From positions 50,657,220-50,721,219 of the forward strand of contig CM019218.1 in assembly GCA_009741485.1 (NCBI GenBank): 64,000 bases of DNA. The letters are read 5' to 3'. Position 1 is the stretch's first letter. Each line of letters starts with the position of its first letter. Made by a program: the position numbers and the translations under genes. The DNA comes from Malurus cyaneus samueli. Its lineage: Eukaryota; Chordata; Aves; Passeriformes; Maluridae. Shown here piece after piece: positions 40,113-54,400 of the stretch. The notes under the pieces were generated by a model. That model saw only the letters and a list, made by a program, of their open reading frames with translations, made no database searches and had not been told where the DNA came from.

Positions 40113-41330
40113 CTTCTTTATGTGGGGATTTTAACTGGGTTTGACTTGAGTTTTTTTATATTTTCTTTTTTGTTTTAATATTATGAACTTTTACAAACTT
40201 TTTCATACTGACCTCAGTTCTGAAACTTTATACTCTTAAATTTGCACTGGAATTAGCTTCTTATAGTCATATTAGGTTCCCTATTAAGTCCAGTGGGATG
40301 ACTTGCCCAGAGATGTCCAGACCTCTCTGACGACTGGGGGCCATGTGTTACAACATCAAAACAAGTTACTCATTATTTAGTTTCATATCAAAGCTGTGGA
40401 ACTAATGTGTTACTTGAAAAAAAAAAAAAAATGTTCTGAACTTCTTCCAAATCCCAGAGGCACAACTTAATTCAATTTCTTTGCTGTCCCAGTTTTTAAA
40501 GGGTGCAAGTGCAAAATTAGTGATGTTGCTTCAAATGAAAGCAGCAGCCAAGACACCTCAAACAGAGTTGGGCACTTTCATTCATATTGCAGTTTTCCAT
40601 GTTTATTCAAGTATATAAGACATACTTAAAAAGGGAAGAGAATTATCATTTAGAATTGAGCACTGACCTTTTTTCTTTGTTGATTTATTAAGCTTCAGAA
40701 CTGAGTTATGTTTGTATTTCTCTTTAGCTGTTTGTTCTGCTGCTGTTTTCTTCAAAATTGCTGAAGTCAGAACAATTGCTTAACAGGACCCTTGTGTATT
40801 AAAGGTTAAAATCCTGATATCTCAAAGTGATAAGCCTCAGCTGCCATGTATTTTCACTGGAGAGATATATGTATAAATAACCCTCTTCAGCCTCACTAAC
40901 ATAAGAGAAGTTCCACAAGCACCCAGTACTACCTCCTCAGTGTTTTTTTTCAATCTCAACATCCTGTAATTTTAAAACATTTTTTTCAGTTGAAGTGCTT
41001 TGAAGGCAGATCTAGAATGATGGTTTATTGCAGAAGAATCCTCATTTTTCCAGCCAAACTTGGCTAAAAGAAGTTAACTCATTTTCATTTAACAGCAAAT
41101 CAATGAGGGCTGCAGATATAATGTACTAACCCTTCAGTATAATTTAATGGAGTGCATTCCAACAAAAAAGGAGAGCTGACTGAATCAGCTGTGAGCCAGC
41201 ACCAGCTGAACATCACATTAAAAGCTGTGTAAGCTCATGTGCTCAGAAAATGGCCTTGTAGAGAGAAATCAGGCAAAACATCCCCTAAAGCTTATTCACT
41301 TGGAAACTCTTGACATTTTCACACTGTAGA

Positions 41331-41383
41331 TTTGAACTTGATGATCTTAATGGCCTTTTCCAATCTGAATGATTCCGTGATAA
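41331..41383 (+). mobile_element. Short CR1 3'-end remnant
   Basis: TTGAACTTGATGATCTTAAT, then CCTTTTCCAATCTGAATG and ATTCCGTGAT, corresponds to the terminal part of CR1. Only about 50 bases are recognisable. Confidence 0.75.
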
Positions 41384-44300
41384 GTGCAATTAGTGCAGCA
41401 AGTGTTCATCCTTTTGGGAAAAAAACAAATTAGTACTGGCTATTCTGGCCTTCATTCAATCTTTCATGTCTTGTTTCTCTCAGCTGTGAAAAGAAAAACA
41501 GCCACAGTCACGTTTCCAGCCAACACTCTGCTGACCCATGATACAGGAAAAATGCAGAGGATTAGGAACGCTTTCCCTGGTTGCCCAGGCAACAGTGAGC
41601 CACGGGAATATGAAAAGGTATTGACATCCTTTGTACAGTATCTCACTCGAGTTCTCAGATGCGTTTGTAATTTTCTATGTTTTTCTTCTTTACTATTATC
41701 ACATGCTTAAAACATGAGCATTATTTGTTTAGTCTGCTACCTAGAATGTGAAAATAATGAAAACAGATGATTTGTCTTTTTCCTGCAGGATAAAATGAGT
41801 AGTTTTCTAAGAGGCTGAGGAAATTTTCAAAATTGTGCACTGGAAGGTTTCTAGGTGGTATCCAAAACACAGCAACTCTTGTCTCTCTGAAAAAAAATAT
41901 TCCTGGTAATTTTGTGTGTCTTTTAAGAAAAGAAAATAATCATTGCTTTATATGTTTTTTATTTCCCACTTACGTGTGCAAGTACCTAATAAATAGGCCC
42001 CATAAAGTTGCAACTACACAGACCTAATCAGCTGTCAAAATAAACTTACAGAGAAAGATCGTTTCTGAAGGCTTTATTTTCCAAATTAAAAAAAGATACT
42101 TAGAACTCAGAAATTAATGTAAGACTAGCAAGTGAATAGCATTCCAAGTTAGACATCTGTATGTTATATGAGACAGGCACAAAAATTCCATCCATATATG
42201 CATGTAAATTGTTATCATACATCCTCAATACAAACAGCAAACACATTTTTGGTAGGCCTGATTTATAGAATTTTGGACCACTTAATGGCTGTGAGTGTAT
42301 TATCTCTTGATTTTGTATTTTTAAATATGTAAACTATATTTGCAATGAAAGGAATGTCCATGAATTATGTGTCAGTGTGAGTCATCCCACAGGCACCACC
42401 TGCACCTCTGCATGAGGCAATTTCTTTGACTCACTGTGTCTGTCAGGGTCACACACCCCCTCTCGTTCTTTTGCTGATTTTGAAGGATTCCAGCCTTGGC
42501 CTGAGTCACTGGCTGTGTCAAGCAGGAGTTTTTCAAACTCCTTTCATGAAATGTCAGTAGGATTTCCCCCCACCTCTCCCTTCTGGTAGCTCATTCCTCT
42601 GCATTGAAACATGTCCTCAGATGCCATATAAACACTGGGATAGTTGGTCTCTACAGATACTCTTTTCACTACCAACCTGCTACATTTTCAACTGTCTATT
42701 TTGAGTTCTTGGATGATACACACCAAAATAAACCCAAACACACATACACCTCCAGGGTTCCTGGCTTACAGAGCACCTGCTCCCCACATTTGTTGGGATA
42801 TTGGGTAATGCTTCAGGACACTGTACTGTCACTGTATGGGGTTGGTGGATGAATGAATGAAACCAGAGCATGGAGCCCACACAGCAGCTGTTGGGATTGC
42901 TCTTGCAATTTCAGAGCATTCAGGGTAAGTGTAAACCTACTGAGAAACCCAGCAACCCAATCCCTGGAACTGGATGTATACTCAGCAGAAAGACCGATGT
43001 TGAAGAGTCCGTGTATGTTATCCCTAACACAAGTGAGACTGATGTTTGCAAAATCTCTGTACCCTACTCAGTTATGCTCACAATGGTTCTTCTCACACCT
43101 ATTTGTATCATATGTCCCCAGTGCCTCTTTGTGCTTGTCCTCTGCTCAGCCAGACAATTCCCAAAGGGCATCTTAAGTTATTCTTTAAAACTATCCAAGT
43201 CCCTTTTCAACTACTAATAGAGTGCTCAGTGCATTCCTTTATCATGAAGATGTTTTCTCCCTCAGCCATCATTACTGAGACAGAAAACTGTTCTGGTCTA
43301 CCTCTCCCCCTCCTCCTCTCTCTAAGGAGGGCAAGGTGATTAAGAAGTCAAGCACTACATTCCCATTGACAGTCGTTTATGAGTTCTGTCTGAGCAGATT
43401 CTTTGCCTTAACTGATGGCTTTGATTGAATAGATGATGTTCTGAAAGAAAGCTGTCTACTCTAAAGGGCTCCATAGATACACTCAAATTTCTCTACAAAA
43501 TAGAGCTTTTAACACTTCTCTGCCTCTCCATGTCCAGGGCATATAGTCAGGAGGCCAGCTTGCCTAACCCACAACCCTGAAACATCTCCCTGTGCACTCA
43601 CAAACACTCCCCTGGACAATGACCCTCTGCTGCAAACCACCAAGCCTCATTTTACCCTGACACAGGCAGCTGTAAACATGGGCAGCTCTAAACATCTGCA
43701 TCTCTGAGATGTTAATGGCAGCTACAGAGAGCTTCTCCCAACCTGTGTTCAAGATAACGCAGGGCACATGGCAGCCAAGTCAGACTCAAAAGGACAATAT
43801 TCCAATTGCAGTTTGACAGAAGCAGCTAGAACTTGTCCCTTTTGCCATTCAAGGAAAATGCTGTTTGTTCCTTAGCACAGGGAATTTTATGAACCTGTAA
43901 TTTCATCAAGCTGGGGTTCTTCAGGACAGTCTCAGCCAGACACCACTGCATATCCTCTGGCCTAACTTTTTATAAAAATGTTCTTCATAAGAAAACATTG
44001 AATTTCCAGGGAATTGAAGGCACGTCACAACACTTCTGTGCACACTGTCCCTACTTAAGAGAGGAGTGAAGCTCAGAAATGAGCCAAGAGAAACCACATC
44101 TTATCAACATGGACCATCTGTGCAGCTAGAGCAGGAAAACATCAACACCATCCTATCAAAAAGCTGCAGTCACTGGAGTGTTATCCCGAGTGCTGCATGC
44201 CATGAGCTGCAAGAGGGAGACAGCCAAGAAGCATGACGTCACTGTGTCCAGTTCCCAGTGGAGAAGGGAGATGAGAAAATTCTGGAAATGTTGCAATTTT

Positions 44301-45249
44301 CCCTTACTTGAGGTCTGTACAGCAAAACTGAACATGACTTAAGAAGAAAATTAGAGAGTACAGTAAACAAACAACCTGGCTAAACTGAACTGAAGTAACT
44401 CAGCAGCTCCAGAAGAGGTGGGGAGTTGACAACCACTGTGTATATTACTGAGGTCACATAATATTTTCTCAGTACTTTTCTCTAGCCCTGGGGACTGAGC
44501 TGTGATACAGAGAAGACACTTGTCTCTTGGCACATAATCCTTGGAAAAGGCTTTGGAATGATTGGCTGAGCCTGGCTGATCACCTTAGGGAAGAAGGTGC
44601 TGCAGTCCAAAGGTGTTAGCACAGACACAACTGCTCACTGCCTAGCACTGCCCTGCCAGGTGACTGTAGTGATAAGCCATGGATCTGCAGATAACCCAGT
44701 TTCAGCACGGGCTGGAAAACTTCCTGCAGGTCCATATTCACACTAACTTGTGCAGCTGCTTGGGATAGCCAGTCTATCACTGTGGGAAGTGCTCTTAAAT
44801 TCCCAGGCTGTTTGCTGCTGGCAGTGAGGAGGAGACGGCACTGATCAAATCCCAGAAAATGAATTAAGCAGGGAAAAAATTTTAAAAAAAAACAGGCAGT
44901 GGCTCTTCAGAGAGCAGAATTATGTGTTTAGGGTGAGTCTGTAGCTGTTCCAAGCACAGGCTGATCCCATGGTGGCCTGGAGCTGACACCATGCCCGCAG
45001 CCTTGCTCTGCTGGGTGCTCATGACTACACAGGGAAGCAGGACACAGTCACAGTTAGATTGGATAAAGTCTTGTTAGCTGAATTTCAGTATTTCTGATCC
45101 TTTTGCTTAGGACTCACTTCCCAGTCAATTTTACGTTTTTCTTTACCTCATCCATAATTAATGTACTAAACCCTGTGCTTGACAAGACTAATGAGAAAAA
45201 AAAGAAACCCCTCCTCTTTCAAGAGAACAAATACAGGGGGAAAATAAAA

Positions 45250-45497
45250 AGAAGAAATGCCAGGTAAAATTCTCCCACTGAAAATTTCAACAAGAATGTA
45301 TTTGTCTTTTATGTTGAAAACTGGGGTGCTTCCCCTTTCGTAGAACAAAGTCCAATGCCCACAGCATGGTGTCATCCTCATGTTGGCACATGAAGAGAAG
45401 TCTCACTGGCCAAGTGATGGCCACCAGAAACACAGTGTGGAAGGAATTTGATGTGTCATCAAAGAGAACTGAATCCCAGCCACAGCTGCATCAGTTG
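45250..45497 (-). other. MAPK13: Proximal 3'UTR of MAPK13 (end not resolved)
   Basis: No canonical AATAAA is present close to the stop. Variant signals on the minus strand are CATAAA at 45308-45313 and AATACA at 45296-45301. The first clear AATAAA I found is at 42073-42078, which would give a 3.4-kb UTR. Confidence 0.35.
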
Positions 45498-48400
45498 CTA
45501 TAAAGACATCCCACTTCTCTTCTTTGAATCCTTCCGTGCAATGGGACTGAAGGTCAAGATCTCCTTGTAAATGTGCTCTTGAAAAACAGAACAAAATAAC
45601 TGTGAATGTGTGATTTTAGCTAACACAAATAAAAGTTTGAGTGTTGGATGTGCAGAGAGCAAAAGGGATTTAGTGGCAGCTGAAAGAGACAAAGGAGAGA
45701 GACAAAAAAAGTCTCCCTGAAGAGCTGGAAGGATCTTCACTGAATGCATAAAGCCAAGAGCAAGGCAAGAAATCTGTGTACTATCACTGAGACATTAGCA
45801 GGCAATCACAGCCTTCCTCAGCACCTATAGGCAAGAAAGAGGGGAAGGAAAGTCTCATTGTAGACAGGAACCTCAAAGAAAATAAACTTCTTACTTTTCC
45901 ACTCCTCTATTGAAAGCTTTTCATGTTCCAGAGAATCATCATAGGAGTGTTGTGCCTCTGTCTCCTCTTCGATATCTCGGAACTGGTCGAAGTAGGGGTG
46001 AGCCAAGGCCTCTGTTGCTGTCAGGCGCTTTTCCACATCCAGCTGCAGCATCTTGTCAAGCAGGTCCACGGCTGTAGAGGATGGGAACAGGGATAAGCAA
46101 GGTGCAGGAGAGAGCAGGCACCCTGTGCATGAACCCTGTGAGTGGAGAACTGGTATTTCCAGTACTGCAACTCCACACCTGAAAACTGAAGAGATTCCTC
46201 AACCTGGTCAAGGCAGCAAGGAGCTCCTGCCAGTGGAGATATAAAGTCTGCCCAACAGCAGCCTCAGGGAGCTCTTACTAACAGAACTTAAATTGTGCAG
46301 GAATAACAAATTTGGCTTGAATAAGCCTTGCTACATAGATGGGGCTGCAGAAACATGAGGACTAAAATAGTAACCTCAAAGCAGCCTTCACATGAGAAAT
46401 TTGTGTAGAAATCTGTACATCCCTGGTAAAGGGGAGGGCGCGAACCTCAGATACTGAATAGTCTGTCAGGCCCATTCCCACTTGGTTTTAACATCTTTAG
46501 ACTTTCTTCCATTCAGTTTCTAGAAGAGTTTTGCTCGTTCTCTACTTGGGAAGAGAGCTCTTTGTAAGAGATCAGTTATTACCCTGAAAATTGCACATCT
46601 GCTCTCTGTTAAATATTACTAGATCCAGGTACTCAACAAATAAGATCTACACTGTACTTAAAATAATAATTTTAAAAGAAGTAGTTAACAGCCAAGAACA
46701 ACAGAACATCTCCATTGTAATGCCAATAAAATACAATTTTGCTTTAAACTGATACATATTTTCCCTGAGGAGGGGCAGGGGCACAACTGCAAGGGGGAAA
46801 GTAACAAGAAATTCTGAGAAAAAGGAGAAATAGAGTTGGGGCTATGGCAGTCAGCTTGCCTCTGGGAAAGAGTTCCAGCAGTGAAAACTCATGAGAAATG
46901 CTGGAAATAACTTACCCTGAGGATTTGCTTTAGGGAAAAGCACAGACAAATCCTTCTTGGGGATTTTGGGAAGGGACTTGATATAACTCTTGGCCTGAAA
47001 GAGCAAGGAAAACACAATTACTGCACGTGGACAGGTGTGAAATACAGCTCCCAGTTCATGGCTCTGATGAGCAAAGGCAAATGGAAAGAACAGCAAAACA
47101 TCCCAGATGTCACATTTCAGCAAGCAGTTTACAAGGAGCTGTTTTTATCAACTGAGACAGAGAAAGCTTCAGGTTTCAGCGCCAGGCTGGAGAACAGAGA
47201 AGGTTGGTAGTTTGCTGGGGCATCAGGCACCTCACAGGGGAATCCCTGCAATACACAACAGTCCCCAACGCAGCTCCAGGTCCATCAGATGTGCCACCAG
47301 CACAGAGAAATGTCCTCCTTGCCAAGGGGAAAGCCCTTGCTGCACTTCACTGCTGGCATTTCATGCCTCTCCCATGTCAAATACAATTTAACCTCTCCCC
47401 CTGACACTGTGCCAGCAGGACCCAAATCCACAGGGAACTTCCTTACCGCTTTGTCCTCCAGCTTCTCCAAGAAGTCTTCTCCTGGATGCCCTGTTACTTT
47501 CAGGATCTGGGTCAGTTGATCCAGGTCTGGCAAGCTGTGTTAAAGATCACCCATTGAGGAGCAACCCCTGGACACCCCCAGCTCAGCCTGTGAGAGCTAC
47601 ATTTAGGTCATGATACAAACCCAACACAGACATACGATTCATTAGACTGGCAAAAAAAGCTCCAGACCTTTCTTGGCTTGCCATTTCCAGCAAGAGATAA
47701 TTTTTCTGCCATAACTATACCAGGACACACATCCATGGGCTTGGTAGGATATGCAAAGCTTTGGGAATGGAGCTATGGCCACACAAGGTTGAACAGAGCC
47801 ACACCAGCACAGAGGTAAATTTGTAAGGTCCCTCTTCAGTGTTTTCCTCACCAAAAAGACTGGTCCTAGTGATTACCTCCTGATAAACCAGACTGACACC
47901 TGTTTTTCTCAGTAGCCTCATTCATAGAAGCCCATTCACACACACCAAGAATTATTATTCCCCTCCGGGAAAAGATTCAACTTGAAAGGATACAGTCTTT
48001 TCCTTTAAAGAGTGTTTTCCCAGTCAGCATTTCTGCCATGATACATCCAATAGACCAGATATCCACTGTTCAGAGAGAAAAAGGAGGGGGAAAAATAATT
48101 TAAAAAAAAGAGAAAAAGTACATTAAAAAGACAACAGTGACTGCTGGAGCTGTTGCTTGGCACTGATTTAAATTTCACTCACTCCCACCCTCCTCTGTTC
48201 TTTCTATGCTGCTAAAACCTCTGCTTTCATCACTTCCTGCAAGCACCAGCTCTGGGAGTTGTGTCACACCTCTGGGACGTGCTCTGCTCCAAGGGAACAC
48301 CGATGATGAAGAGGAAAAACGATTATGTGAGATTTGGAGAGTCACACCGGAGAGTCACACTGCTGGGGCAGGGCTGCTCACCTGTCTGGTTGTAATGCAT

Positions 48401-51400
48401 CCAGTTCAGGATGACTTCAGGGGCTCTGTACCACCGTGTGACCACGTAGCCAGTCATCTCAGCATCAGCCTGCCTGGCCAAGCCAAAATCCAAGATCTGC
48501 AATTCCAAAGGAAGAATAACAAGAAGGAAGGGCAGGAGAAAAACCAGAAATCCTATGGGCAAGTGAGACTCTACTTCTAAGAGAAAATGAAATAGCTTCA
48601 ATCAGATAATAACAAAGCTTCAGCTATACCACAGACACCGTGAATTAATTCAAATAATTAATATGTCTTAATTCCACTGTAAATTGCAAGCCAGCTTCAA
48701 ACCCACTTGTGGTGAGAAGATCCTAAACTAAAGAAGTTTAGAAGACTAAACAAATAATGTTCGTGTTTGAAGTACGTGATAATAGGAAAGGATCACTGCT
48801 TTGTGGTCTCTAGAAGGTCACTTCCTTTCTTGAAGCTTAAATTTCAAGGCTGTGTGCTTTACTGGAGTTGGTCTGTGAGCTGGTGGTGAAGGCATGCTCC
48901 CAGGTCACCACAACTCACCCTTTCCTATAAGGACACCTTGCAGGTGACACAGCATGGCCTCTCCCTCAATGCTGAAGATGAACAAGCTCGACCCAACCTT
49001 TACTGGCAGCAGAGCCACTCCCTGTAATATACATTACAGAAAATGCACACTAGAGCACCGCATCAGCCAGCTGCAAGCAAAGCCTTCAGAGCAACCCTGA
49101 AAATAACTTTGTCTGGAATCACAGCCACAATGTCCATGAGAACCAAAGGGTTCTCATACAGCTGAATTCAGTTACCCTTCAGGGATCATTCACAGACTGC
49201 AAATATTGCTCAGCAGTGTTGATTTATCTAGGAAGTCATTACACCCTGCCATGCCACAGGAATTCCAGTGACAGGAGGTTCATTTGGAGTCTTGCGCCCT
49301 GATTCAGCAAGTTACATCAGTAGGGGAGTATTTCCCACTGGCTGCAGCCGCCAAGTGACACAACACTGGAATCAAGGCTCAGAGGGAAGAGGACACATGA
49401 CAGTGCCAATTTCCTGCTGGCAGAGCAGATCCTCCACGATCTGATGTGCTACTGCTGCAAAGTGCTGCTTTGCCACCTACCTTCAGCTGGCAGTCCTCGT
49501 TCACAGCCAGGTTACTTGGCTTCAGGTCCTACAGCAGACAAGAGCAGAAAAATATGGATGTTTTAAGCTGCAACACATTGACTCAAGCCTCAGTTGAGCC
49601 TATCCTTGCCTTTGATGGGGTCTCATAAAACCCCAGGTTCAGTATCCATTCCGCAAATGGCTGAATTAACACCATGCCTGATACACTATACCGCTTTAGG
49701 TTACTAGTTATATTTTTTTCTGAAACAGTTTTAATTCAAAAAAATCATAAAATGCTTCTTAGCTCATGAGAAAATACAGCATTTTCTTAAAATGCTGCAC
49801 AAATTAGCAAATCCGAACATATATATGGTGTAGGATGGAAAAGAGAGCAGACAGGATGGAAAATTAGATCAGACAATGCTGTTAGTGAGATGATGGTTAG
49901 GAATTTATTAATTTTATGACTATGCTGTGTTTCTCAAAGGGACAAAAATCAGGGTAAGAGTACCACATGTACTTACCCTGTGGACGATGCCAGCTGAATG
50001 AATATACTGCAATAAAAAGAGGAACCAAAATGTGATCACCAGCAGACAAAATTTTCTGTTCTCCAGCAGAGAAATGAGAGCGACAAACAAGAACTTGCTG
50101 AGAACACAGCTCTGCAGCTCGCTGCAGGTCCTTGCTCTCCAGGACAGCAGTTTGAAAAGAAATCTCTGCCCCAAATTACAGACAGTATTCGCAATGTTAT
50201 TGCCAGTCTAAAGAAGATGCATAGAGCAGAAGAGAAGGGATGAAGCAATAGTTCCTTAGAGCAAGTACAACAACAGCTTCAAACTGTAAAATTCATCAAG
50301 GTTACACCAGATGACGTGAAAATGTGGTTATTTTGGGTGTTAAAAAAAATCTCAGTTTAAAAACATAAGAATGCAAAAACTGGCTACTGGTTTTTAGCAC
50401 ACCAGTCAAACCTTCTGTCTGTTCTTCCCCCCTTTATTTAAACTCAGGATAGCAGTGAACTGGGGAGAGGTGATTTAGGTGAACTCACTGATGCCTGTAA
50501 GTCACTGCTGTGACTGCAGGTGAAGGATGTTCGAGGGCAGCTGTAAAGCTCTGTCTCTACATCCCAGAGTTTGCAGCAATTGCTTTCAGCTCCCTCAAAG
50601 CCGGGTACAGCAACACATTCCTTCCTTATGCTACTGAACAGAAAATCATTCCCCCTGTGTTCTCCCCTGAGAGCCTCTGTTACAGATTCAGCAGAAGCTT
50701 CTGCTGCTGCCAGTCTCTCACTCTCTGTGTCAAGTTTTGCCCAGGGTTTTGGCAAGTCAGAGAGGGATGCAAGTGCTGCCATGGAAAACCACCACAAGGC
50801 CTGTGGGTGCTGATTGCTCTGATACCCGACTGACTGATGTGAGCAAACACCCATTTTGATGTATGCTGGAACACAAACAGTTCAACAGCCTATTCTTAGG
50901 AATGCAATAAACTCCCCACATCTTCCTGTACAATACTGAGGGGACTTTAGTCAGGGTCAACCCAGAAGTGACACAAGAGGAGACACAGGGAGTCACTAAA
51001 CTCCTCCAGACCCACCTACCTTCAGCCCTTTCAGCATTTGGTAGACCAGGTACTGGATCTTTTCGTCACTGAATTCATGTCCCATGATCTTTTGTAAATC
51101 TGTCCGCATGTATGGCATCACCAGGTAGCTAAAAGGCAGTAAGACAAGGCCCTGAGTCTGGAAGAAAAATGCAGGGGACCAAGCTAGCCTTGTTCTCTCT
51201 TGGTTTGTTTTTTTTGGCTGTGTAACTGACTGTAACAAAGATGAGTTGTTGTGACAGTGTTCCTGGCTAACTCGCACAGCCTGCAGTGAAGCTGGAATTT
51301 CAACCTGTTCTGAAAATTGCTCTCTCTCCTCCCCTTAAATCAGATATCTGATGTCAAGTAAGAACAAGGATCTTCAGGATCCTGAATTAGTTTACTTTAG

Positions 51401-54400
51401 ACCTCAAATGAAGTTCAGTTTTGGACAGCCTTTTACCACCCAGGAGCTGTAACATCTTACACAGCAAAACAGCTATGCTGGCTCCTAAATTTTTCTTTGT
51501 GATGTTCTCCAGTCCTGCCTCAGAAGACAACATCCAGCTTCCTTCAGTATCTGCCTGCTGAGGCTGCTAATTAATTGATGATTTTCCTGCAGGAACTGCT
51601 CTGAGAGCCTTCATGTGATTTTCCTGCAGTTTGCTAAACACTCAGCCAGCAGCCAACCCCAGGCAACCCCAAGCTGCTCAACCACAGTGGTGGGGAAGGG
51701 AAAACGACTTGTCCAACCTGACCATGAACACTGAGAGAAAATGCCAAACAAAATTAATTAAATAAGAAGAGCCAGAATCAGGAGGAAAAGAAGGACAGAT
51801 CTTTCAAATTCTCAGAATAATTTCCCTGAAGCTTGATGAACAAAGCTTCTTCCATTCTGAGTGCAGCCTCTTAGGTCAGCAGTCACACAGGCAGTGCTAG
51901 CATGGATCACAGTCGCTGTGATGCACCATGGAATGTGACACATCCTCATTGCACAGGTTGGTCTGTGTGTACTGTGGTCTCCCAGCTGTGAGTGGGGATG
52001 GCATCTGTTTATGTGTTCTGGGTGTGTCAGCCACGGGAGCTGACATGTGCTTTAGATTCTCTGCAGTATTTGGGGAAGCCTGGCTTTTGGTCTGGCCCCT
52101 TTGCACCTGAACCCTCTCTGTTATCCTGCTGCTAAGATACTGCTGTGTGGGGACTGTGTGAGTGTAGACACAGAAAACAACTCCAAACTTACAAGTCCTG
52201 GAAGCCCTGGTAGGAGGCAGTGGAGGTGAAGACATCAAGCAGCCCAATGACCTGAGGAGGGAGAGAAGGCCACATTTAAAGCTGGAAAGCATTTGCTGTG
52301 CACTTGAGACTCATCAGCTCTCCACTGGCACAGGCACGTGGGTGAGCACAGAGAATTCCATCTGAGGAATCCAGGGACTCCTCACTGATGCTGCACAAAT
52401 GTTTTCCCTCTTACTAACACCCATGGGCTCACCCATTACACACCTGGTCTGGCCTGGGCACTGCAAACATGTCACAGGTGAACCCTGAGACTGCCTGCAC
52501 ATGGGGTGCCACCAAAAAGGACTTCCTCCCAGGTGGCAAGGAAACACCCCTTGTATCAGCAGAAAGAGGAGAAATGAGCACTTACATTTTCATGTTGCAT
52601 GTGCTTCAACAGCATCAGCTCTCTGTAGGCTCTCTTGGCAAAGATCTCTGACTGGAATGGGCGGCACAGCTTCTTGATGGCCACTTTCTGCCCCGTCTTC
52701 TTGTCTATGGCTGAACTGCAGCAGGCAAATAAAAAACCATCCTGATGTCAGCAGCGTGTTTTAATAGATTCTGCAACCCCAAAGGTTGTCTCCTAGAGAA
52801 GAGTTAATTCTTGTGCTCACGGGACAGCAGAGAAAGGCCCTTTGGGGAACTCAGAGGTGTTACCCTGTGTGGCACAGCCTGTGCTCTTTAAAGGATGAGG
52901 TGGGACACCAAACAGAGCATTAATGGCTCATCTTTATTCCCTTTAACCTGCAGAAACAGTTTACTCCAGGAGCTGGAGTAACAGCTGTGAGAAAAGGGAA
53001 ACATAAATGGTTAAAGGTCAGAATTAATTCTGACTCTCCCTTCTCCTTCCTTAATGCAGGGAGGTAAGGGAACAAAGATACGAAATTTCTCTTTGCCATC
53101 TGCTTGGAGGTTGTTGTATTTTGCAGGCCAGCTGCCTTCACTGTGTATTCTGGAGCAAAGACAGTGGATGTCAGATGTTGAAAACGCTGCTGCAATTAAT
53201 TCTGCTGTGTTCAGAATCCTTGATGCTACACAATTGCTTCTGGGTAAGAGCAGGTCTGGCTGAAAATGAGACTCTTCTCTAAAGCTGATGAAAATGTGGT
53301 ACAATGGCCATCACTGCAAACATGATGTGCTCTTCCCTCTGGTCACATTTGCTGGTCACAGCTGGACAGGGCCATCCTGTGACAGTTCCTCTTCTTCTGG
53401 AGGCTCCTTGCTCAGATTACAAAGGAGGCCCCATGTTCCAAGTGGGAAGGGAGGTCCTCAGACAGATAGCTGTAATTCAGGATTCTCAGTGGTGTTTTCC
53501 AGGGTGCCTCAGCCCCTCCTTGGCCCCTCCCAAGAGGCAAACAGATGAAAAAAGAGTTTTCCCTGTCAAATCCCACTGTGGATTCCTAGAGAAGTTCCCA
53601 CTGCTTCATAAATCCCAATCCCATCTGCCATGGGAAAGGAAGAGCTATGAATCATTGTGTTCAATCCCATTACTTCGAACTGCATCCTCTAGCCTTGCAT
53701 TGACACATTTCCCTTTTGAGTCAGGAGAAGCAAGGGAAGTGCAGGAACAGCTACACCAGGCAGCTGAAGCCCTGAAGATCTGCTGGGTATCACAGGAGGA
53801 CTTCTAGTGAGATGCTGTCACAGTTTCAGAGCTTCAGCAAATGTCAGCACTGCCCAAAGTTTTCTGAGGAGCCAGGAATATAAGAAGCAGGGAGTCAGAG
53901 CAGCAAATCAAACTGCAGAATCCAAGGCAGATTTCCCAATCTGAGGTGCACGTTCTTACCTGCCCTCCCAACTGCCGACTTGCAGAGCATCTAACCCCAG
54001 CACAGGAGAGCTGGTGATGGAGCTCCAGCCTGCACAGCACAGACAGCACTTGTTACAGCCTTGCTGTAATCACAGCCGAGAGTGAGTTCAGTCGATGCAG
54101 CAGGGAGAGCCCTCCGTGTTCTTCCCAATACAGATTTAGTGAACAGACGCAGTTTAGGGTGACACCAGGCAGGCAGAGCTGTGTCCCTGCCTCGGCTGGC
54201 AGAGATGGGCAAGACCAGCGTTGGAGAGGCCAGAAGATCCTTTCAGTTACATTCAGCTGGAAGCCAAATCACTTTATTTTGGCAAATTAATAAGGGGAGA
54301 AACAAGCTTTTGCTGTTTTTCCTGAGTTACTTTCTTAGCTGCTCCAGAAGGTGTAAAAGCCGCTGCTGCATAATGCTGCAATAGGAAAATTTCCCAGCAA

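Larger units (their letters stand above)
38721..45250. other. Gene-poor interval between BRPF3 promoter and MAPK13 3' end
   Basis: No reading frame here resembles a known protein, and none is longer than about 115 codons. It holds two CR1 remnants (listed separately) and AT-rich unique DNA. The MAPK13 3'UTR enters from the right. An unknown non-coding RNA from the CpG island cannot be excluded. Confidence 0.6.
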
